Shown: positions 18,494 through 26,752 of the stretch, in pieces
How positions within the stretch are numbered: position 1 is the stretch's first letter
Layout of the letters: each line of letters starts with the position of its first letter
Assembly: GCF_042427615.1 (NCBI RefSeq)
Contig: NZ_JBHMEZ010000003.1
Span: 310,001-374,000, forward strand
Direction of reading: 5' to 3'
Origin: Formosa undariae
GTDB taxonomy: Bacteria > Bacteroidota > Bacteroidia > Flavobacteriales > Flavobacteriaceae
DNA length: 64,000 bases
Position numbers and translations under genes: made by a program
Notes under the pieces: generated by a model
What the model was told of the DNA's origin: nothing
The model's database searches: none
The model's input: only the letters and a program-made list of their open reading frames with translations

Positions 18494-19579
18494 ATGAATT
18501 CAAGAACGATAGCAAACGGCATTTTAAGGGCAATATTTACACTAGTGTTTATCGCTCTTATCTTATATTTTTTATATCAGATACAATCTGTTATTGTATA
18601 TATTGTTATTTCTGCAGTCATTTCTCTTACCGGATCCCCTTTAGTGCAACTCTTTAGAGACCGTTTTAAATTTAACGATTCTGTTTCTGTAGTACTGGCT
18701 ATGCTCTTAATTGTGGGATCACTAATTGGATTAATATTACTTTTTATTCCTTTGGTTATTGAACAAGGTCATAACCTATCGCTCTTAGATATTAATAAAC
18801 TTCAAGGTAATTTTAATACTGTCTATTTAGAAGTCGCACACTATTTAGAGGGCAAACATATATATTTAGAAAAGTCGTTAAAAGACTATCATTTACTATC
18901 CAAAATTAATTATTCCGTTATACCAGATTTCTTAAACTCTATCTTAAGCGGATTCGGAACCTTTAGTATTGCTTTTTTCTCAGTATTATTCATTTCGTTT
19001 TTCTTTTTAAAAGATAGAAGAATACTGGAAAACAGTTTTATGATTCTCGTTCCAGAGAGTAAAAAACATCGCGTAAAAAAATCGTTATACACCATTAAAC
19101 ACTTATTATCTAGATATTTCCTTGGCTTACTCATTCAAATTTTAATTTTGTTTGTCATTTATGCCATAGTACTTTCTATTTTCGGAATTAAAAACTCCAT
19201 TGTCATTGCATTTTTATGCGCTCTATTAAATTTAATCCCATATATCGGACCGTTAATTAGTGCGATTTTAATGATTGTTTTAACGCTATCTAGTAACCTC
19301 CAAAATGAATTTAGTATTGCACTTTCTACTACAATTTATGTTTTAATCGGATTTGGTTTTGCACAATTAATCGACAACTTTTTTAGTCAGCCTATAATAT
19401 TCTCACGTAGCGTTAAATCACATCCCTTAGAGATATTCTTAGTTATAATTATTACCGGAATTCTTTTTGGAATTATAGGTATGGTAATCGCCGTGCCAGC
19501 ATATACTGCTCTGAAAGTTATTATGAAAGAGTTTTTATCTGAAAACAAGATTGTAAAACACCTTACTAAAGATTTATAG
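18494..19579 (+). CDS. AI-2E family (PerM-like) transporter
   Basis: A 361-residue membrane protein with two N-terminal helices, a soluble segment of about 80 residues, then five or six helices, including the family signature N-L-I-P-Y-I-G-P-L-I-S-A near residue 248 and G-M-V-I-A-V-P-A-Y near the C-terminus. The family includes E. coli TqsA (autoinducer-2 export) and sodium/proton antiporters; the name says little about the true substrate. Confidence 0.75.
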   Translation: MNSRTIANGILRAIFTLVFIALILYFLYQIQSVIVYIVISAVISLTGSPLVQLFRDRFKFNDSVSVVLAMLLIVGSLIGLILLFIPLVIEQGHNLSLLDINKLQGNFNTVYLEVAHYLEGKHIYLEKSLKDYHLLSKINYSVIPDFLNSILSGFGTFSIAFFSVLFISFFFLKDRRILENSFMILVPESKKHRVKKSLYTIKHLLSRYFLGLLIQILILFVIYAIVLSIFGIKNSIVIAFLCALLNLIPYIGPLISAILMIVLTLSSNLQNEFSIALSTTIYVLIGFGFAQLIDNFFSQPIIFSRSVKSHPLEIFLVIIITGILFGIIGMVIAVPAYTALKVIMKEFLSENKIVKHLTKDL

Positions 19580-19586
19580 CAACGCG

Positions 19587-20765
19587 TTGAACAAACTAAT
19601 ATTAAATACTGAAATTCAAGATTTTATAACTCGTAATTTAAAATCTAATGTCACATCTATACTACTAAAAGGAACTACTTTTGAAGGAGTAGAAACATCC
19701 GATATTGTAGAACAAATAGAAGCAAAACAACGTTGTGTAAACAAATTACCAAGTTGGTATAACACGCCTAATATTTATTACCCGAATAAATTAAATATAG
19801 AGCAAACATCTTCAGAACGTACAGCCGAACACAAAGCGGCCTTACTTTCCGGAGATTCTATTTTAGATATTACAGGTGGTTTTGGAGTGGATTGTTATGC
19901 CTTTTCTAAACAGTTTAAACACGTCACTCACTGCGAAATCAACACCAATTTAAGTGACATAGTGGCTCATAACTTTCAGCAATTAAAAGTTGATACTATT
20001 AGAACTATTCCTGAAGATGGAATTTCCTATTTAAAAAACTCAACGAAGATATTCGATTGGATTTATGTAGATCCTTCCAGACGTCACGATAGTAAAGGCA
20101 AAGTATTTTTCCTTAACGACTGTTTACCTAATGTACCAGAACATTTGGATCTCTTATTTAAACATGCCGATAAAATATTAGTTAAAACCTCTCCCCTTCT
20201 AGATATAACTATTGGATGCCAAGAGCTAAAATATGTAAAAGCACTATATGTGGTTGCTTTAAATAACGATGTGAAAGAATTATTATGGGTTTTAGATCGT
20301 AGTGCATCTAACACCTTTACGGTACATACAGCTAATATTACCAAGCATACTATAGAATCTTTTGATTTCCCTATTGATCTAGAAAGTGAATTATATACAG
20401 AATACAGCACCCCCTTACGCTTCCTTTACGAGCCTAACTCCGCTATTTTAAAAGCTGGGGCTTTCAATTCTGTTGCGCATCAATTGGGCGTATTTAAACT
20501 TCAGAAACATTCTCACTTATATACTTCTCAAGAAAAATTAGAATTTCCAGGGCGTGTCTTTGAAATTATTAAAACGATACCTTTTAACAAAAAAGCAATT
20601 CAGAAAGAAGGCATAAAAAAGGCGAACATTACGACTCGTAATTTCCAAGACTCGGTTTCAGATTTAAGAAAGAAGCTTAAAATTAAAGACGGTGGCGATG
20701 TGTATTTGTTTTTTACCACTGATTTAGAGACGAATAAGATCGTAATTATCTGTAAAAAAGCATAA
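19587..20765 (+). CDS. Class I SAM methyltransferase with PG_1098/THUMP-like domains
   Basis: 392 residues beginning with a TTG codon seven bases after the upstream stop; there is no nearby ATG and the N-terminal NKLILNTEIQDFI is plausible protein, so TTG is accepted. An N-terminal all-alpha region is followed by a Rossmann methyltransferase core with DITGGFGVDCYAF near residue 92 and the catalytic-looking WIYVDPSRRHDSKG near residue 154. The C-terminal third resembles the ferredoxin-like and THUMP-like domains described for Porphyromonas PG_1098. Substrate is probably an RNA, by analogy with THUMP enzymes. Confidence 0.75.
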   Translation: MNKLILNTEIQDFITRNLKSNVTSILLKGTTFEGVETSDIVEQIEAKQRCVNKLPSWYNTPNIYYPNKLNIEQTSSERTAEHKAALLSGDSILDITGGFGVDCYAFSKQFKHVTHCEINTNLSDIVAHNFQQLKVDTIRTIPEDGISYLKNSTKIFDWIYVDPSRRHDSKGKVFFLNDCLPNVPEHLDLLFKHADKILVKTSPLLDITIGCQELKYVKALYVVALNNDVKELLWVLDRSASNTFTVHTANITKHTIESFDFPIDLESELYTEYSTPLRFLYEPNSAILKAGAFNSVAHQLGVFKLQKHSHLYTSQEKLEFPGRVFEIIKTIPFNKKAIQKEGIKKANITTRNFQDSVSDLRKKLKIKDGGDVYLFFTTDLETNKIVIICKKA

Positions 20766-20833
20766 CGCATCTTCAACTAGATGTAAGTATCCTATTCTTG
20801 TTTCGACTTTTAATTAAACCTAAACCAATTAAA

Positions 20834-21256
20834 ATGAAACTCAAAATTTTAGCAATTTTCGTTCTAGTCGTATTTCAAAGTAGTTGTTCTTCTAACGACG
20901 ATTCCACTATTATCAACGATTCCATTACTGTCGGCGAAATGGAACAAGAAGATATTACATCTGTTATGGGAGATTTTATAAACTCTGCTCATCCAACTTC
21001 TGGTGTCGCGACTGTAAATGAAGAGCGTACAGAATTAAAACTAACAAATTTTAAATCTGATGACGGCCCGATATTGGAACTATATTTAGCGACCGGTTTA
21101 GATGTTAATGATTACATTACTTTGGGTAAATTAAAAGGTTTGGATGGAGATTACACCTACTTATTACCTAATAATACAGATATAACAAAGTATAAATATG
21201 CAGTTGTTTGGTGCGTAGATTTCTCTGTTAATTTCGGATATGCCGTTTTAGAATAA
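20834..21256 (+). CDS. DM13-domain lipoprotein
   Basis: 140 residues from the ATG at 20834 (MKLKILAIF); an upstream ATG at 20798 only adds a hydrophilic leader. The lipobox FQSSC gives a lipidated Cys at residue 18, followed by SSNDDS. The mature part matches the DM13 fold: G-D-F-x-x-x-A-H-P-T-S-G, an L-x-L-x-x-F-x-x-D-x-G-P motif, and the invariant W-C-V-D-F-S-V-N-F-G-Y-A near the end with its cysteine. DM13 is proposed to carry out electron transfer near the cell surface. Monocistronic. Confidence 0.8.
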   Translation: MKLKILAIFVLVVFQSSCSSNDDSTIINDSITVGEMEQEDITSVMGDFINSAHPTSGVATVNEERTELKLTNFKSDDGPILELYLATGLDVNDYITLGKLKGLDGDYTYLLPNNTDITKYKYAVVWCVDFSVNFGYAVLE

Positions 21257-21266
21257 AAGGACTACT

Positions 21267-21650
21267 TTAAAGGGCGTCAATATAAAACCAACAGCCATTT
21301 TCCTTAACAAATCTAGAGTTTTCATGTATCATTTGTAGCTCTCCTTCTTCTTGAAAGATCGCTTTAAATTCGACTGTTCCCTCTGTATCTGCTTCTAGTC
21401 CTTTAGTCGTTTTTAGGATATCAAGTTTTATCCAATCTACAGATTTAGACCATTGTACAATAGATTTTTTCTCTTTAGAAGGTCTTGTGCTTTCATGATG
21501 GCTTGCCATTAAATAATCGCCATTTGCAAAAACAAAAGCAGCATAGCGAGATCGCATTAAATCTTCGGCAGTTTTTACTTGCGTCAGATCCAAATGTGCA
21601 ATTTCGCAACAATCTTTATACAATTTCTCACTACAACACGGACACTTCAT
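21267..21650 (-). CDS. YchJ-family (UPF0225) SEC-C motif protein
   Basis: A 127-residue protein starting CPCCSEKLYKDCC, a SEC-C-type zinc motif, followed by the conserved AEDLMRSRYAAFVFANGDYLMASHH block and a cystatin/NTF2-like sheet ending NGCWFYID. Unlike E. coli YchJ there is no C-terminal SEC-C repeat, which is usual in Bacteroidota versions. Function unestablished; SEC-C motifs often bind ribosomal or secretory partners. Its start is 6 bases beyond the stop of the small basic gene, so the two are probably cotranscribed. Confidence 0.8.
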   Translation of the reverse strand: MKCPCCSEKLYKDCCEIAHLDLTQVKTAEDLMRSRYAAFVFANGDYLMASHHESTRPSKEKKSIVQWSKSVDWIKLDILKTTKGLEADTEGTVEFKAIFQEEGELQMIHENSRFVKENGCWFYIDAL

Positions 21651-21655
21651 AACAC

Positions 21656-21814
21656 TTATGAATTAGATTGATTTTCTTGAGATTTCTTTACAATAGCCTT
21701 TAAACGCTCCTTATGTAATTCTTTTTCGGTGCGTAATTTATTCTTTTTACGATCCATTAATTTGGAATGTTTCGCCTTATTTTTTGTATTCTTTTCTTTT
21801 CCCTTTTTAGCCAT
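21656..21814 (-). CDS. Small highly basic protein, 52 residues
   Basis: A short open frame read on the minus strand: it starts MAKKGKEKNTKNKAKHSKLM and ends KKSQENQSNS. Nearly 40 percent of residues are Lys or Arg and there is no Cys, Trp or hydrophobic core, as in small ribosome- or nucleic-acid-associated proteins. It ends 6 bases before the ychJ-like start in the same direction. Support is from the start codon, operon spacing and non-random composition; no family is recognised. Confidence 0.6.
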   Translation of the reverse strand: MAKKGKEKNTKNKAKHSKLMDRKKNKLRTEKELHKERLKAIVKKSQENQSNS

Positions 21815-21955
21815 TGTTCCAAAATTTCGTTTCAAAATTACGATTTAATAAATGCGTACATTCAATAAACGGAATAATTAATTCAATTTATTTTAATGCT
21901 TTCTTATAAAATAACCTAAAATGCTTTTATATCTTCGCAAACAAAAATAAAGGAT

Positions 21956-22618
21956 ATGTTAAAGGCAGTTTTATTTGATATGGATGGTGTTATTGTAAAT
22001 ACCGAACCCCTACATTACAAGGCATATTACGACATGTTTAAAACTGTTAATATTGAAGTCCCTCTCGATTTATACCAAAGTTACACAGGGCGCTCTACAA
22101 TTAGTACCTGTAAAGGAATTTGTGAGCATTTTGGGTTGCAAAATGATCCTGAAGAGCTGGTGCAATTAAAACGTAAAGCATTTCAAAAGCTTTTTAAAAA
22201 CGATCCTGATTTGGACCTCCTTCCTGGAGTACTAGATTTAATACAAAACTATTACAATAACGGAATTACACTTGTTTTAGCATCATCTGCATCACAAATT
22301 ACAATTCACGATGTGTTTACGCGCTTCGAATTAGATCAATATTTTAAAGGTCGTGTTTCTGGAGCAGATCTTGAAGCCTCTAAACCACATCCAGAGATTT
22401 TTGAACGTGCAGCAGAAATTGCAGGTTTTAAACCTTCAGAATGTATGGTTATTGAAGATTCAACGAGTGGTATAAAAGCATCACATGCGGCTGGAATCTA
22501 TTGCGTGGCTTACAAGAGCGAGCATTCTAAAAATCAATCCTATACATTGGCTAATAAATTGATTTCCGATTATAGTGAAATCACATACGAAAACATAAAA
22601 TCTGAATTCGAAAATTAA
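21956..22618 (+). CDS. HAD-family phosphatase, beta-phosphoglucomutase-like
   Basis: 220 residues: motif I FDMDGVIVNTEP at 7-18, a helical cap containing S-Y-T-G-R-S-T, motif II LASSAS near residue 109, SKPHPEIF with the lysine, and VIEDSTSGIKA as motif IV. The TEPLHYKAYYDMF cap entry is typical of beta-phosphoglucomutase and sugar-phosphate phosphatases. It lacks a recognisable maltose-phosphorylase partner, so a general sugar-phosphatase role is as likely. A -7-like TATCTTCG lies at 21930-21937. It converges tightly (2 bases) with the lysozyme gene. Confidence 0.75.
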   Translation: MLKAVLFDMDGVIVNTEPLHYKAYYDMFKTVNIEVPLDLYQSYTGRSTISTCKGICEHFGLQNDPEELVQLKRKAFQKLFKNDPDLDLLPGVLDLIQNYYNNGITLVLASSASQITIHDVFTRFELDQYFKGRVSGADLEASKPHPEIFERAAEIAGFKPSECMVIEDSTSGIKASHAAGIYCVAYKSEHSKNQSYTLANKLISDYSEITYENIKSEFEN

Positions 22619-22620
22619 GA

Positions 22621-23403
22621 TTACTTTATCAATAACGCTTTGAAGTCGGGATAGGTACCTTTAAAAATATTTAAATCGATAAATCCTTCTACGCCTTCAA
22701 CCTGTCCGCGTTCTGTAAACTGCCATATGCTCCACGGTTGTGTAAAGGGCTCGGCATAATTACCATAATTAGCAATCCAAATGGGATATTTATCGAATTC
22801 AGGAGTATTTAAGTGCTTGCGATAAAAGTGATCTCCCGTATAAATTATTGGTGTTACACCGTAATGCAGTTCGACATCGACTAACCATTTTTTAATTCCG
22901 ATTTTTAAATTCTCTACAGACTGAATGGTCGATAAGTTTTCGATATCTAAAATTGGAGGTAAATCTCCTGGATTTAAAGTTACATGACTTTTAAACTGTT
23001 TTGCCTGACTTAGCGAGTGCTGGTTTGGTCTATAATAATGGTATGCACCACGAACAACCTCTTTACTTTTTATAGTTTCCCAACGTGTTATAAAAGTACT
23101 ATCTAGTCCATCTATTCCCATCGTTGCTCTAATAATAATAAAAGCAATAGGAATGCTATCGTTAATGTAATTAACTTGATTCCAATCGATTTGCCCTTGA
23201 TAATGAGATAAATCTATACCGTATAAATATCTTGGATAGCGCTTAAAAATAGATTCATTTTTAGAATCTGCAGTACTTGGGGCTTGGCTCAGTCTATGGT
23301 ACAAAATACTTAAATCGATTCTAAAGTAATATATAGCCAAAACAAGCACACTAATACAAGCTATTATTAAAGATATAATTACTTTTTTCCGGACCATGAA
23401 CAC
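22621..23403 (-). CDS. Glycoside hydrolase family 25 lysozyme, membrane-anchored
   Basis: 260 residues with a single N-terminal transmembrane helix (about residues 6-27) that anchors the enzyme or acts as an uncleaved signal. The GH25 barrel starts YGIDLSHYQGQIDW near residue 61, and PPILDIENL near residue 148 carries the catalytic D-x-E pair; YGVTPIIYTG and PIWIANYG complete the family pattern. It should hydrolyse the MurNAc-GlcNAc bond of peptidoglycan. An ATG two codons downstream (23397) is an equally good start. Confidence 0.88.
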   Translation of the reverse strand: MFMVRKKVIISLIIACISVLVLAIYYFRIDLSILYHRLSQAPSTADSKNESIFKRYPRYLYGIDLSHYQGQIDWNQVNYINDSIPIAFIIIRATMGIDGLDSTFITRWETIKSKEVVRGAYHYYRPNQHSLSQAKQFKSHVTLNPGDLPPILDIENLSTIQSVENLKIGIKKWLVDVELHYGVTPIIYTGDHFYRKHLNTPEFDKYPIWIANYGNYAEPFTQPWSIWQFTERGQVEGVEGFIDLNIFKGTYPDFKALLIK

Positions 23404-23423
23404 AAAACTAATATATTAAAATT

Positions 23424-23462
23424 GGATAAAAAAAAGACACATGGAAATACCATGTGCCTATT
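23424..23462 (-). terminator. Intrinsic terminator facing the minus strand
   Basis: CACATGG-AAATA-CCATGTG (23438-23456) is a perfect 7-bp stem; on the minus strand it is followed by a run of nine T. It lies upstream of the lysozyme start and downstream of the decayed LRR gene, so it is probably that gene's leftover terminator. Confidence 0.7.
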
Positions 23463-23764
23463 TTGTATTACCGCTTAGTAATACCCCCTAATTAACTAAT
23501 AGCTATAACAAATATAAACTTTAGTGATTTAATAGACTTACGGTTTTACCGTAATTCCTGAATCTTTTTTTTAAGCTATTGAAAATCAATTTGTTTGATT
23601 GCAAAATAAATTTTGTTTTTTCGAAAAATAAATATAAAAGCGGTTTATGTCTGCCATATTACACGAATTATTGACAAATAAGTGCTAATTCTTTACAATT
23701 TTATTATTTTTTTTGATGATTACCCTTTACTTGTAATCATTTATATGAGATACATTACGGAAGA
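23463..23764. other. Non-coding spacer with three perfect short palindromes
   Basis: Contains GTATTAC-N6-GTAATAC (23465-23484), TTACGGT-TTT-ACCGTAA (23538-23554) and ATGATTAC-N9-GTAATCAT (23716-23740). No open frame or RNA gene is recognised. They may be operators, hairpins in the leader or relics. Confidence 0.4.
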
Positions 23765-24061
23765 TTAATTAAGTACATTCATAGACCTATTTGTACTGAT
23801 TGTATGTCCCACTTCTTCACCAAATAGATATTCAGTACTTACATTTTTAAGAACTGGCCCATGCAAGCGCTCTGTTTAAATTCCGCTATAATAATTTTCT
23901 CAATTAATTTGTAAGTCTCCAATAACCTCACTGTTTTCAACACTAACTCCTGTACATATATAAACAGCTTAATCCCTTAAACAATCCATAACACAAAACC
24001 AAGAATCTAAACCTATGGCATTATAAAGGTCTATTAATACGTACCTCTCCTCTTTGGTCAT
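23765..24061 (-). pseudogene. Decayed leucine-rich-repeat protein gene
   Basis: One minus-strand frame of 99 codons from an ATG at 24061 is protein-like throughout but broken by three in-frame stops (codons 31, 54, 62) before a final TAA. The start MTKEERYVLIDLYNAIGLDSW closely follows the L-x-x-L-Y-N-A-T-G-G-D-N-W motif that begins plant-type LRR domains in Bacteroidota; later GVSVENSEVIGDLQIN and LHGPVLKNVSTEYLF recall the V-x-x-L-x-L-x-x-N / L-x-N-L-x-x-L-x-x-L repeat. I infer a dead LRR gene fragment with no signal peptide left. A downstream terminator (23424-23462) survives. The frame also continues open a little upstream. Confidence 0.55.
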
Positions 24062-24310
24062 GGTTAATATTACATGTTTCCAACACCATAAATACAATTT
24101 AATTTGGCATGATAATCCATTAAAATAGACAACGATAATAGCAAGAATGACGCAATTTATGTCATAGCATTCGATTTCAATTTAATATCAACTGAAATAC
24201 AAACCAGATTTTTAAAAAAACAGGTGGTATAAGGTGTTTTTAAGCGATAATTTGCATCAAAAACGATTTGTGCATCTTTTATATCAGTAACATTTCACTA
24301 ATTTTACATC
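24062..24310. other. Upstream region of the hybrid kinase, nothing distinct
   Basis: About 250 bases that must contain the promoter of the kinase gene; I cannot pick a convincing TAnnTTTG or -24/-12 element. Confidence 0.4.
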
Positions 24311-26752
24311 ATGGAAAATTCTAATAGAAAATTTACCTTAAAAGTTATTGTAGGTTATATTATTTTAGCTATTGTGGCCGTTACCACAACATTTTTGGTT
24401 TTTTCAGAAATTAAAAACTTCTTAAATCTCAAACGTGATGATGTAACTGATAGAAATAAAATCATTGCTGTTGGAAATTTAATTGCAGATATTTATGAAA
24501 ATGAAAGTTTTGCCAGAGCTGCCATACAAAGCGGATCTGAAAGTCAGTTTGACCTATACATATCTAAAAACAGTGCTTTAAATGCGGATATAGATAGTTT
24601 AAAAGTTAAGCTAGACAACGAACATCAATTTCTACTATTAGACAGTGTTAAACAATTAATCGCCGTAAAATTTTATAATATTAAGGCTCTAAAACTGATT
24701 AAGGAAGATGATATTTCTGAAAGATCTATAGAAAATGCACTGACAAGAATAAATGCTATAGAAAGTTCTGTTGGCCGATTAACTATTTTAGATTTTGCTG
24801 AAGATCCAGAAGCCCTGACACCTGCACACCGAAAATCTATTGAAGAATATATTGCTATTGTAAATAAATATCGTCCTAAAGAACAAGACGAAGAAAAAAG
24901 CGAAAAACGATTAGATTCTATTGTTGTGGCTGCACGAGATTTACTTAAGCAAGTTAAAAGGGATGCTCTTATTCAGAAAACCAATTTATCGAATAAAGAA
25001 AATTCACTTCTAAAAAGTGATTTAAATGTTTCTCAAAGTTTAAGGAAATTACTTTATAACTTAGAACATGAGATTCTAGAACATTCCGAAAAAATAAACC
25101 AACAGCGCGATTCTGCTTTAAATAGAAGTACAAAAATTTTAAGTCTAGCCACTATTATAGGCACTATTTTAGTTATACTATTTTCATTTATCATTTTAAA
25201 CGATTTTTGGAAAAGTCAGAAATACAGAAGAGATTTAGAAAAAGCGAATGCCTATACAAACTCCCTACTTCAAAGTCGGGAACAACTAATTTCTATGGTA
25301 AGTCATGATTTACGCACACCCCTAAGTACCATTACAGGCTATAGCGATTTACTAGCTAAAATTATTAAAGAAAGTAAACCTAAATATTATATCGATAGGA
25401 TTTCTAAAGCTTCGAAATACATGAAGGATTTAGTGGATGATTTGTTAGAATTTTCGAAATTAGAACGCGGCAACATCTCTATAGATAAAATTCCTTATTT
25501 ACTGAATCCCATAATTGATGAAGTTATGGTTAGTGTAAAATCGGTATATCCAGATAAGGCCATAAATTTAAATATTGTTTATAATTCTAATATTGAAAAA
25601 TCCATTCTTGGAGACCCTTTTCGCGTGCGACAAATTCTGTATAATTTGGTTGGAAATGCATACAAGTTCACCGAATCTGGAGAAATAAAAATTGAAACTA
25701 AAAGCTTTAAAAACATAGACAGAAAACCGTTTATACAAATTCTAGTTTCAGATACTGGAATTGGAATACCTACTGAAAAACAATCTATAATTTTTGAAGA
25801 ATTCACTCAAATTGAAAGTCACAATGAAAAGAAATATGAAGGCTTCGGATTGGGATTAACCATTTCTAGAAAATTAGCAAATCTATTAGGCGGCGAATTA
25901 TCATTTACTAGTGAAGAAAAGAAAGGAAGTACTTTTATACTAACACTTCCTGTAGAATACAGCGTAAAACCTGTTGTTAAACTAAAACCCAACACTGAAG
26001 TGATTGCATCAAATTTAAACGTTATTGTAATTGACGATGATGCCTCATTAAGACAATTATTAACAGACATTCTTCAAGATAAAAATATAAATGTAACGGC
26101 TTTCGAGACTGCAAAAAAAGCACTTAAAGAGATGAAGAATTTGCCTTACGATTTAGTCATTACCGATATCCAATTACCAAATATGAATGGCTTCCACTTT
26201 ATGGAAACGTTGAAGGCATCAGACTTTTATAAAAATCAGCCTATAATTGCCTCTACGGGACGAAAGGATTTAAAAGGAAAAGTATATAAGGATAGTGGAT
26301 TTGTCGATATTATTTTCAAACCCTATGGTGCAGACGATTTAATAAATACCGTTAGCAAATGGTTACCTGGTGTAAAAATAGAGCCTGTTTCTCAGACTAA
26401 TTCGGAAGATATCCTGAAGTTTAAACATTTTAATTTAACTCCAATTAGTTCATTTTTAAACAACGACATCGAATCTTTAAAAGACACATTACAATTGTTT
26501 TTAAATGAAACTGAGATAAACTTAGAGACTTTAGAAACAGGTATTAAAACTAAAAATTTAGAGAGCATACATGCGACAAGTCATAAAATGCTAACAATGT
26601 TTAAGCAATTGGAAATTAATAGCGTTATACCGTACTTAAACTACTTAGATAGGCTAGAAGATATTAATGATAGTTCCTTAGAGACAACCTTTGAAAACCT
26701 TAAAGCAAATGCAAGTTTAACAGTTATAGAAATGGAACAGTTTATAGACTAA
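24311..26752 (+). CDS. Hybrid sensor histidine kinase with receiver and Hpt domains
   Basis: 813 residues. A transmembrane helix near residues 9-29, a helical periplasmic sensor of about 240 residues (heptad-rich, CHASE3-like), and a second helix near 272-295 frame the sensor. Then come HisKA with phosphoacceptor His332 (SHDLRTPLS), an HATPase with N-box NLVGNAYKF, DTGIGIP and GFGLGLTI, a receiver with Asp619 (ITDIQLPNMNG), and a C-terminal Hpt-like helical bundle with His758 (ATSHKML). This is a complete phosphorelay in one chain, whose natural output is a separate receiver, most simply the NtrC-type regulator converging on it with an 11-base overlap. Confidence 0.88.
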   Translation: MENSNRKFTLKVIVGYIILAIVAVTTTFLVFSEIKNFLNLKRDDVTDRNKIIAVGNLIADIYENESFARAAIQSGSESQFDLYISKNSALNADIDSLKVKLDNEHQFLLLDSVKQLIAVKFYNIKALKLIKEDDISERSIENALTRINAIESSVGRLTILDFAEDPEALTPAHRKSIEEYIAIVNKYRPKEQDEEKSEKRLDSIVVAARDLLKQVKRDALIQKTNLSNKENSLLKSDLNVSQSLRKLLYNLEHEILEHSEKINQQRDSALNRSTKILSLATIIGTILVILFSFIILNDFWKSQKYRRDLEKANAYTNSLLQSREQLISMVSHDLRTPLSTITGYSDLLAKIIKESKPKYYIDRISKASKYMKDLVDDLLEFSKLERGNISIDKIPYLLNPIIDEVMVSVKSVYPDKAINLNIVYNSNIEKSILGDPFRVRQILYNLVGNAYKFTESGEIKIETKSFKNIDRKPFIQILVSDTGIGIPTEKQSIIFEEFTQIESHNEKKYEGFGLGLTISRKLANLLGGELSFTSEEKKGSTFILTLPVEYSVKPVVKLKPNTEVIASNLNVIVIDDDASLRQLLTDILQDKNINVTAFETAKKALKEMKNLPYDLVITDIQLPNMNGFHFMETLKASDFYKNQPIIASTGRKDLKGKVYKDSGFVDIIFKPYGADDLINTVSKWLPGVKIEPVSQTNSEDILKFKHFNLTPISSFLNNDIESLKDTLQLFLNETEINLETLETGIKTKNLESIHATSHKMLTMFKQLEINSVIPYLNYLDRLEDINDSSLETTFENLKANASLTVIEMEQFID

